Positions 57,707 to 64,000 of a DNA stretch of 64,000 nt are shown in pieces. The translations under genes and the position numbers were made by a program. Source of the stretch: Enterobacter sp. R4-368 (lineage in GTDB: Bacteria > Pseudomonadota > Gammaproteobacteria > Enterobacterales > Enterobacteriaceae). The notes under the pieces were generated by a model. It made no database searches, was not told where the DNA came from, and saw nothing but the letters and a program-made list of their open reading frames with translations. Positions within the stretch are counted from its first letter, which is position 1. Each line of letters begins with the position of its first letter. The stretch spans positions 1,240,001 through 1,304,000 of the forward strand of contig NC_021500.1 of the NCBI RefSeq assembly GCF_000410515.1, given 5' to 3'.

Positions 57707-59049
57707 TTTGTCAAAAATCCTCTGAGTATTGCTTTGGTCACCGCCTGCTCGGCATCAGTCAGCGCTTTTCCTTCATTGCCAGTGGCTACGGTTTGCGGTT
57801 GCGTTGATGCCGTACTTTTCCCGAACGGATCATCGGAAGCATCGCGGCGCGCCAGCGCACCAAGGCTAAAGTTCTGCTGTTGCAGATAGAGATCGTCGCC
57901 TCCGTCAACCGGCGGCAAATTCTCGCGAAGCCGGGCCTCGTTTGGTTTCATGATGGTATTTTTAACCGCCTCACCGAGCGTTTTAATTCGGCGCTCACTG
58001 TCCATGCGCAGCAACGAATTCACGTCAAACTCAGTTCCGGTGTTGCCATCCAGTTCAAAGGCTTCATCAAGCAACAACTCAATCGACTCGATAAGTGTCT
58101 GTAAACACTGTGAGTAATACTGCTGCTCAAGCGCTTCAATGTTGTCATAAGAAGGAAGAGCGCCAATCCCGACTTTGTAAGCCGGCACATGGAAAACGGA
58201 ACAGACAATTTCGGCAGACATCCGTAACTGCTCAACCATCTGTGCATCGGCAGCCGATACAGAGGTGGGGTTATATTTTGCCCCATTGCTCAGGATGGCT
58301 GTTTTTCCTGCGTTTTCTCCGGTATACCCGGTGTCCCATTTAGTTTTCAGAAGGCGCGCGTTTTCCTCACTGATACTGCCAGGCACCTCAATAACGCCGC
58401 TCGGCTTGCCGCCGTTACGAAAAAAGAATGCGGAATTTTTCTGTATGTGGTGCCCCTGCATGGCAGCCAGCCCGGCGGCGTAAATTGGCGAAAGGCCAAT
58501 CAACGGATGAAAAAGACAGTTGAAACGATCGTGAATAACCTCGCGCGCGGGAACTGTCACAGTTGTTTCGATCCCGCTCATATTGTCCGGGCTAATCTGA
58601 TAAAACACAGAACCATCATCCGCCACCAGCGGTGTCACTTTATTCCAGTCAAGAATGCGTAACTCAGTGATGTCGCCCCGGGCGTTACGGATTTTCAGGG
58701 CCACCGTGTTGCCGTGACAAAATTTTGACGTTACCCAACTTTCAAAGAACTGGATCCGGTTCTGAAAGGCATTTGGCTTATTTAAAAGTGCAGCGACACT
58801 CCCTTTTCTGCTTTCCTTCCAGATCCCATTCGAATCGCGGAGTATGAGCCGCAATGGCATCTTCGAGATATCGCTGGCAATCAGCGATATACAGGAGAAA
58901 ACCGCATAAAAGGAAAGTACGGTCGTGGGGTTAATTTCCAGATTGCGCTGCCAGGCACCGGCGAAAGGCTCACCGATAAGAGACATCCATCCGCCGCGGC
59001 CCGTTGGCTGCTGAAGAGCTTTTTCTTTTCTCCGGAAAGGATTCCACAT
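57703..59049 (-). CDS. Portal protein (HK97 family)
   Basis: A 448-residue HK97-type portal: MWNPFRRKEK start, VLSFYAVFSCISLIASDISKM (about 44-64), and FHVPAYKVGIGALPSYDNIEALEQQYYSQCL (about 293-323) typical of this family. It forms the dodecameric entry for DNA. Its start overlaps the preceding 55-codon gene by one base (TAATG). Confidence 0.94.
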   Translation of the reverse strand: MWNPFRRKEKALQQPTGRGGWMSLIGEPFAGAWQRNLEINPTTVLSFYAVFSCISLIASDISKMPLRLILRDSNGIWKESRKGSVAALLNKPNAFQNRIQFFESWVTSKFCHGNTVALKIRNARGDITELRILDWNKVTPLVADDGSVFYQISPDNMSGIETTVTVPAREVIHDRFNCLFHPLIGLSPIYAAGLAAMQGHHIQKNSAFFFRNGGKPSGVIEVPGSISEENARLLKTKWDTGYTGENAGKTAILSNGAKYNPTSVSAADAQMVEQLRMSAEIVCSVFHVPAYKVGIGALPSYDNIEALEQQYYSQCLQTLIESIELLLDEAFELDGNTGTEFDVNSLLRMDSERRIKTLGEAVKNTIMKPNEARLRENLPPVDGGDDLYLQQQNFSLGALARRDASDDPFGKSTASTQPQTVATGNEGKALTDAEQAVTKAILRGFLTK

Positions 59050-59216
59050 TAACCAGCCCCCGCGTTATTTTTCTTTCTCGTGCCGCCAGCGCGCTTACCA
59101 CCGGCATATTCAGCCTTGCCCAGCAGCACCAGCACCCTGGCGCACTGGTCATCCACAGATTTCTCATCGCCTGGATGTGAATCATGCGTGCGTTGCAGAT
59201 ATCTGATTTTTGCCAT
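59049..59216 (-). CDS. Small head-gene-cluster protein, 55 residues
   Basis: A short gene between capsid and portal. The product begins MAKIRYLQRTHDSHPGDEKS and ends in a basic GGKRAGGTRKKNNAGAG tail. A product of this size and start is common at this place in HK97-type phages. The one-base overlap with the portal start (TAATG) supports translation. Function unknown. An overlapping 71-codon ORF in another frame is a shadow. Confidence 0.75.
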   Translation of the reverse strand: MAKIRYLQRTHDSHPGDEKSVDDQCARVLVLLGKAEYAGGKRAGGTRKKNNAGAG

Positions 59217-59254
59217 GCAAAATGGCGGGGAAATTCCCCGCCCTCCTGTGCTGA

Positions 59255-61192
59255 TTAGCTGCCCTGAGTGGTGCCATAGTTCACACCGGAAATCACTGCT
59301 ACCGCAGCGGTGCGACGGCGTTTCCAGTTAATCCAGCGTTCTGCGCGGATGGCCACGCTGTTGGTCTGGAACATGGAGACCAGCTCGGTGCCCGTTGGTG
59401 TGATGCTGTCGCCGGTCGGATCGCTTTCCATTTCAAGCGATGCCTCGCGGGACATATCGACCGCAACCCCGCCATCGTCAGCAAGGTAGATATCCGGCGC
59501 GTTGACCAGCACCAGCAGGTTGCCGACGTACTGGGATACGATCACCGGAAGACCCTGGAATGTACCGCCAAGCAGCGTCATTTCCGGGTATTCTTTCTGA
59601 CCCAGTGCGTTTTTACGCATCGACAGCGCCAGCGCAGTGGTGCTGGACATCAGCCAGACCGCACCATTCGGTTGCAGGTTAGCCGCAACGAATACACCAA
59701 ATGCTGCCGCAGCGTCATCGTCCGGATTACCGCTTGACGGGGTGGCGACGATGCCGTTGGTGATGGATGCCGGAGAAATACCAGCCGCCTCTGCCTTCGA
59801 TGGATTAATGAAGTCGGTGTCCAGGCGGGCAATAACGGCTTCCGCCAGCGCATTACGCACCAGCGCATCGGCTGCCGGGTTTGAGAAACGGATCAACTCA
59901 TCGGTCAGCACCGCGATAGCAGCCACTTTAGCAAACGCGAAAGTGATTGATTCGAAGTCAAGCTTCGTTAGCGGCTTCGCCTTGCCCTGGCCTACCCAGT
60001 TTGCCGAACCGCCGGAGGTCTGCGCCGGAATGCGAATGTTAAACGGCACCTGGCGCAGCGCCGGGATATTGCCCTGACCAAAGCGGCCGATGATGGTCTG
60101 CGGTCGCAGGAATTCCACGAAATCCTGCGCATATTCCTGGTATTCCACCAGCGCGCCAGCCCAGGTCGGATCGGTAGTGGTACCAGCGCCAACAGCGGCT
60201 TTCAGCACGTGGTGAAGTTTAGAATCGTCCGGGTATTGCTTGCGGGCGATTTCCAGCGCTTCAGAGCGGCTGCCGTTCGCAGCAGCCAGTGCTTTGGCAA
60301 AGCGGGCAAAGGCGATACCTTTTTCCAGCTTCTGATCAACACGGATGATACCCGGCGCGCGGTTGTCCACCGTGTCCACGACACCCGCGGCGGCTTTGGC
60401 TACGGGTTTTGCAGTAGCCGCCATGTTATTTTCCATGTCACGCAGGCGTTTGAGATGTGCGTCCACGGCTTTAATTTCTGTGGAAGTGTTGTCGTAGCTC
60501 TCTTCTTCTTCCATGTCCAGGGTGCGCCCTTCTTCAGCCGCTTTTGACATGATCTCATCGAGAGAGGCCGCCAGCGCTGAACGCTTCACTTCGAAGCTTT
60601 TGATCTGTTCTGCAATATTCATGTTTTTTCCTTTGATTTCAGTCGATATTTTTGCTGTAGCGCCAGCAGGTTGATGTAATTTGACCACCGGTTTCTCATG
60701 GCCTGACGCGGCGAGAAGCTGGCGATCAAAAGATTTAACGGTCTGGATGGAACATTCAGCGTTTGCCGGAATGGTCACCGCAGATACCTCAAGGAGATCC
60801 CAGGACAGAAAGCGGATACCACCTTCATCCAGGAAGGAATATTCAATGGGCCGGAAACCGATTGATAAACCACGCACCAGACCGGCCTTGATGGATGCCC
60901 AGGCCTCGTCGAGGCGCGCAGCCAGTTGTGACGGCATGTCCGGCGTCGGTTTCACCAGCTTCGCGGTGATTTCCAGACCGTCATTCGTCATTTTCGGCAT
61001 GCAGGTGCCGATCGGCTGTGAACGGTCGTGCTGCCAGAGGAATGGCGTATCGCTGCGAAACTTCGCGCCCTCCGGCTCAATAATGTCCCCGTCACGATCC
61101 GGCGATGGCGTGGAGGCGATGCCGGTAATGATCCGCTCATCCTCGTTTACCGCTTTCACCGTCATGAGGGTGCATGCGCGTTTAAGCGTCAT
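59255..61192 (-). CDS. Fused prohead protease and major capsid protein
   Basis: A 645-residue fusion. Residues about 1-165 form an S78/U35-type prohead protease with His55 (FLWQHDRSQP), Ser110 (VRGLSIGF) and Glu135 (DLLEVSAV) as the likely catalytic set. From about 190 comes a scaffold-like delta domain rich in charged helices, then an HK97-fold capsid (about 285-645). An internal ATG at 60622 (Met191) has a good ribosome site and could give capsid precursor without protease. Follows the terminase after a hairpin. Confidence 0.93.
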   Translation of the reverse strand: MTLKRACTLMTVKAVNEDERIITGIASTPSPDRDGDIIEPEGAKFRSDTPFLWQHDRSQPIGTCMPKMTNDGLEITAKLVKPTPDMPSQLAARLDEAWASIKAGLVRGLSIGFRPIEYSFLDEGGIRFLSWDLLEVSAVTIPANAECSIQTVKSFDRQLLAASGHEKPVVKLHQPAGATAKISTEIKGKNMNIAEQIKSFEVKRSALAASLDEIMSKAAEEGRTLDMEEEESYDNTSTEIKAVDAHLKRLRDMENNMAATAKPVAKAAAGVVDTVDNRAPGIIRVDQKLEKGIAFARFAKALAAANGSRSEALEIARKQYPDDSKLHHVLKAAVGAGTTTDPTWAGALVEYQEYAQDFVEFLRPQTIIGRFGQGNIPALRQVPFNIRIPAQTSGGSANWVGQGKAKPLTKLDFESITFAFAKVAAIAVLTDELIRFSNPAADALVRNALAEAVIARLDTDFINPSKAEAAGISPASITNGIVATPSSGNPDDDAAAAFGVFVAANLQPNGAVWLMSSTTALALSMRKNALGQKEYPEMTLLGGTFQGLPVIVSQYVGNLLVLVNAPDIYLADDGGVAVDMSREASLEMESDPTGDSITPTGTELVSMFQTNSVAIRAERWINWKRRRTAAVAVISGVNYGTTQGS

Positions 61193-61211
61193 TTTGCTGC
61201 CTCCTGAAACG

Positions 61212-61233
61212 AAAAAACCCGCCGGAGCGGGTT
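61212..61233 (-). terminator. Intercistronic hairpin before the capsid gene
   Basis: AACCCGC-CGGA-GCGGGTT (61216-61233) followed by T6 on the minus strand, about 20 bp upstream of the protease-capsid start. Confidence 0.65.
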
Positions 61234-61250
61234 ATTGGCTGACATAGCTG

Positions 61251-62909
61251 TCATATGAAATGCACCTGGTAATCCTGTTTTTTCGCCTCCGGGTTAAGCG
61301 CCATAAGCGAAACGGCGTTAAACAGTGCCATCAGCGGGTCAATCTTGCCCTTTCCACTGGCCTGCTTGGTAATGAGAATGGCGTTACCTTTGGGTTCAAC
61401 ACGTGCGTTGCCCACACACCAGGCCATCAACGGCTGGCCACCATGAACCAGAACACCTTCAGCAAGCTTGCGCTCCGTGGTTTTAATCGCACCGCCAAGG
61501 CGCCAGCCCTGACTGACACCAACCACAGCATCAGCGGGAATTTCCGCCTCAATGAGCGCATCGAGGATCTGACCGACACCTGACGGGTCTATGCCGATTT
61601 TGTCGAGCAGTTCCGCCCTGTGGATCCGGCTGACATATTCCGCCACTTCCTCAGTATCCTGCCCGACGCGCTTAACAATGGTCAGGTCACTGGCTTTCAT
61701 AAAGTCGTTAAACCGGGATTCCTCGCTTTTACGGCGCCGGATTGCTATTTCGTGCGCCCAGGCATGACACCAGCAGAGCCATTCCCGCGTCTCGGCATCA
61801 CGTCCGACGGCACTGAATCCCAGTAGGTCATCAAGTCCGCCGCCATCAATACCGACGGTGATCACCTCGGCTCGTTGCAATAAATCGTCAAAACTTACGC
61901 GCTTAGCCTGCTGATCCCAGAAATCGACACCCGCCCAGCGGTCGCTGCGCAGATTCAGGCCGATTTCGATATTGAGATGCTTCGCCAGGAATTGCTGCAG
62001 CGTGCCGTCTGTTTTTGCCTGGTTTTTGCGGAGATTGTCCGCTATCCATTCCGGGCTGACGGACAGGCCGATGTTGGGGTTGGTGATATAAAAATTGTCA
62101 GGATCGAGATATGCCTTGCTTTCCACCATGCTTTCCGGGAATTCGTAAAGGATCCCCAGCGTTTTTGGATCGCTGATTTTGCCGTCGCGCACATCACGCC
62201 AGTAATCAAGCCGCTCTTTAAATACGCCAGCCGGTGGCTCATCGCTCTGCGTGGTGAGGTAGATAACCCACCCTTCGTTTCGCGATACCTGCCCGCCGAG
62301 CGCCTCCATAAACATGGCTTCAGCGTTGGCGCGCTTCCCGAAAAGCCACAATTCGTCCACCAGGATACGTCCTGATTTCTTACCGGAAACCGTATCAGTA
62401 TCGGCCGCCACCACTTTAAGTGTGTTGCGGGTCACCCTGTGAGTGATAGTGCGAATATGATCCTGAATCTGAAACATATCCGTCAGCTCATCGTCGGCGC
62501 GTATCATGCCGGCGGCAGGCTTAAAGCTGTTGTCTGCCACTTCTTTGGTTGGTGCCAGAATCAGGTGTTCTTCGTCTTCGCGCCAGCAAAGAATAAGTGC
62601 CGTCAGCATAATCCCGGCTGCAATCGTTGATTTTGTGTTTTTCTTCGAGATCAACAGGCCATATTCGCGGATCAGCTGATTACCTGTGTCAGCCTCATAA
62701 CCTCCAAAGATGGCTTTAACAAAATCAAAGACCCAGGCTTCAGAACATTCACCGAATGTGGGCTTGCCCGGCAGGTCTGATACCCGCAACTCACGAAAGA
62801 TGCCAAGCGCCTGCTCTGCCTGATCAGGAAAAATTGGCGGTGGGATGATCGACTGGCGGTTAACCAGCAGACTTTCCCATTCAGGGCATGCCGTGGACCA
62901 CTGTGCCAT
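61251..62909 (-). CDS. Terminase large subunit
   Basis: A 552-residue Terminase_1 (HK97-like) packaging motor. ATPase motifs: deviant Walker A SKKNTKST (88-95) and Walker B ILVDE (182-186); the nuclease domain begins near VGIDGGGLDD. It pumps and cuts phage DNA at the portal. Starts 3 bp after the small-subunit stop. Confidence 0.95.
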   Translation of the reverse strand: MAQWSTACPEWESLLVNRQSIIPPPIFPDQAEQALGIFRELRVSDLPGKPTFGECSEAWVFDFVKAIFGGYEADTGNQLIREYGLLISKKNTKSTIAAGIMLTALILCWREDEEHLILAPTKEVADNSFKPAAGMIRADDELTDMFQIQDHIRTITHRVTRNTLKVVAADTDTVSGKKSGRILVDELWLFGKRANAEAMFMEALGGQVSRNEGWVIYLTTQSDEPPAGVFKERLDYWRDVRDGKISDPKTLGILYEFPESMVESKAYLDPDNFYITNPNIGLSVSPEWIADNLRKNQAKTDGTLQQFLAKHLNIEIGLNLRSDRWAGVDFWDQQAKRVSFDDLLQRAEVITVGIDGGGLDDLLGFSAVGRDAETREWLCWCHAWAHEIAIRRRKSEESRFNDFMKASDLTIVKRVGQDTEEVAEYVSRIHRAELLDKIGIDPSGVGQILDALIEAEIPADAVVGVSQGWRLGGAIKTTERKLAEGVLVHGGQPLMAWCVGNARVEPKGNAILITKQASGKGKIDPLMALFNAVSLMALNPEAKKQDYQVHFI

Positions 62910-62912
62910 GAA

Positions 62913-63413
62913 TTACCCCTTTTTATTGTTTACCACCAGTTTCGGCGGCGTCATAGCGCCAAACTTGCTGGCGCCTGCCGCCACTTTTGCCGCAGCATTC
63001 CGCGCATCTTTCTTCCCGGTCTCACCTTTTTTGGGGTGGATATAAGGCAGCATGGCTTTTGCCGCATCTTTCCTGACGTCGATCTCTTCACCAGCATCGT
63101 TCATCACCGCCATAAGAAATTTGAGCGGATCATCGTAAGTACCAACGGTGGGCGGCGATTCCGGCACCGGGATTTTTTCCGGCGTGTTTACTGCTGGGGT
63201 ATAAACATTTTTGCGGTATGCGGGAACCTCATCAACATCGATGTTTTCCTTCTTTTTTCTCTCTATAAATGCGATGACTTCCGGGTCTTTTGCCAGTTGC
63301 GAACCCTTTGACCGTGCGGATTTCTCAGAGTATCCCGCCTTTATTGCCGCATCTTTTTGAGACATACCGGACATCAGCGCCACCGCGAATTTTCGCTTTT
63401 GCGCTGTTAACAT
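62913..63413 (-). CDS. Terminase small subunit
   Basis: A 166-residue Terminase_2 family DNA-binding protein. The N-terminal helix-turn-helix is visible (ALMSGMSQKDAAIKAGYSEK, about 12-31) with a basic, alanine-rich C-terminus. The ATG at 63413 has GGAGGG 7 nt upstream, better than the frame's start five codons earlier. Recognises the packaging site, likely just upstream. Confidence 0.93.
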   Translation of the reverse strand: MLTAQKRKFAVALMSGMSQKDAAIKAGYSEKSARSKGSQLAKDPEVIAFIERKKKENIDVDEVPAYRKNVYTPAVNTPEKIPVPESPPTVGTYDDPLKFLMAVMNDAGEEIDVRKDAAKAMLPYIHPKKGETGKKDARNAAAKVAAGASKFGAMTPPKLVVNNKKG

Positions 63414-63516
63414 GTTTATACCCTCCAAAAGGGAATTTTTTCTGCGCGTGAGAGGGGGCGCGGTGTCCAGCGCAGTTGATGTTTACTTCTGATGATACCC
63501 CCCGGGGTGGCTCGGT
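63414..63516. other. Probable cos/packaging-site spacer
   Basis: A 103-bp spacer between HNH and small terminase genes, with GC-rich blocks (for example CCCCCCGGGG near 63500). In HK97-type phages with an HNH next to terminase, the cohesive-end site is expected here. No exact nick site could be defined from the sequence. Confidence 0.35.
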
Positions 63517-63885
63517 TCAGATCGCCACAAGCCCTGTCCCCTGCTCTTCACCGGGAACGCAATGCTTTAAAGCTTCACTGTCTGGCTGACCTGTTGCCGC
63601 TTCCCTTGCTGACTTCCCGGCATGGCACCCGGTGCATAACGTCCAGAGATTTCGCTCTGCGTTATCACCACCGAACTGAAGCGCGATGCGGTGATCAAGT
63701 TCACTTTCATGCAGGTCAACGGGGCGCGCGCACATGCAGCAATGTCCACCGTCCCGCACCCATATACGCCGCTTGAGTCCCACACGGGCGCTGCCACTTA
63801 TGCGCCGCTGCTCACCATAAACAGGTTTGATGCGCCTCGTATCAATCACTTTCAGCCTAGGTTTCAGTGTCGTTAGCTTAACCAT
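63517..63885 (-). CDS. HNH endonuclease of the packaging module
   Basis: A 122-residue HNH nuclease: CCMC and CTGCH zinc-binding pairs with the core SELDHRIALQFGGDNAERN (about 73-91). The ATG at 63885 gives MVKLTTLKPRL after GGAGGTTAC and overlaps the previous gene by 8 bp; the frame remains open to the window edge, but that stretch codes in another frame. HNH proteins beside terminase are needed for cos cleavage in HK97 and relatives. Confidence 0.92.
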   Translation of the reverse strand: MVKLTTLKPRLKVIDTRRIKPVYGEQRRISGSARVGLKRRIWVRDGGHCCMCARPVDLHESELDHRIALQFGGDNAERNLWTLCTGCHAGKSAREAATGQPDSEALKHCVPGEEQGTGLVAI

Positions 63886-64000
63886 GTAACCTCCAGGCGC
63901 GCCGACGCTCGGTGCGAGGAATCTGGTCTGGATGTCGCTCGACAGGTTCGCCATCAGCATGGTCAACCAGCGACCAGCAGGGGTAGACCACTGGCGCACC
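63878..64000 (-). CDS. 3' end of an unidentified phage gene, cut by the window edge
   Basis: Forty codons remain open from the window edge to a stop at 63878, ending with ERRRAWRLHG. The composition and the 8-bp overlap with the HNH start suggest a real gene reading into it. Nothing more can be said without the sequence to the right. Confidence 0.5.
   Translation of the reverse strand, partial: GAPVVYPCWSLVDHADGEPVERHPDQIPRTERRRAWRLHG

Larger units (their letters stand above)
35532..64000. mobile_element. Lambda/HK97-type siphophage prophage integrated at proL (late half, right end not reached)
   Basis: From the 3' end of proL onward the genes are phage: accessory genes, then tail, connector, head and packaging genes all on the minus strand, in the lambda/HK97 order when read right to left. 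The left junction is taken as the tRNA end; the exact core repeat cannot be defined without the other junction. Integrase, repressor, replication and lysis genes are not in the window. All late genes in view are open, so this half appears intact. Confidence 0.93.

Noticed and set aside
58970..59185. 71-codon ORF over the capsid-portal junction
   Set aside because: It is out of frame with the 55-codon gene and the portal, which are better supported by overlap and by family pattern.
1..64000. Insertion sequences, transposases, rRNA genes and CRISPR arrays
   Set aside because: None was seen on either strand.

Overview
The window is a piece of an Enterobacteriaceae chromosome. Gene content and order match the E. 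coli/Salmonella lysP-yejM segment (about 46-49 min on the K-12 map), and protein lengths are mostly identical to K-12. The genus cannot be fixed from this sequence; Enterobacter, Kosakonia or Klebsiella-like relatives fit, because the K-12 genes between nfo and fruA are missing and uxuA sits beside yeiQ.

Host part (1-35531). In order: lysP; a four-gene polar amino-acid ABC importer that K-12 lacks here; the LysR regulator yeiE divergent from yeiH; nfo; the fructose PTS operon fruBKA with two Cra operators; setB, yeiW, yeiP (efpL); uxuA divergent from yeiQ with ExuR/UxuR-like boxes between them; yeiR, lpxT, mepS, pdeN; the yejABEF peptide importer; yejG; rsuA-bcr; radD; rplY; yejK divergent from yejL-yejM; and tRNA-Pro(GGG), proL. 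Many transcription units end in clear intrinsic terminators.

Prophage part (about 35532 to beyond 64000). A lambda/HK97-type siphophage prophage starts at the 3' end of proL. Only its late half is in view and it is read from right to left: a gene cut by the window edge, HNH endonuclease, small and large terminase, a fused protease-capsid, a 55-residue protein, portal, a repeat-containing structural protein with carbohydrate-binding-like segments, connector, head closure, gp10-like protein, tail terminator, tail tube, G and G-T (by -1 frameshift), tape measure, M, L, K, I, J, tail fibre and fibre assembly chaperone. Integrase, repressor, replication and lysis genes must lie to the right of the window.

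Accessory genes in the prophage are the main interest. (1) Between tail genes K and I sits a self-contained cassette: a perfect LexA box over a promoter, a HipA-like kinase, an unrecognised 293-residue partner, a lipoprotein, then a terminator. (2) Between the tRNA and the tail fibre lie an SRAP (HMCES/YedK) abasic-site protein, an Abi family HEPN protein with a structured leader, and a phage umuDC with its own perfect LexA box and a coupled 61-codon downstream ORF. (3) A second lipoprotein follows J at the position of Cor-type exclusion proteins. (4) Seven short terminator-like hairpins sit just upstream of gene starts inside the late operon, which implies antitermination or RNA processing.
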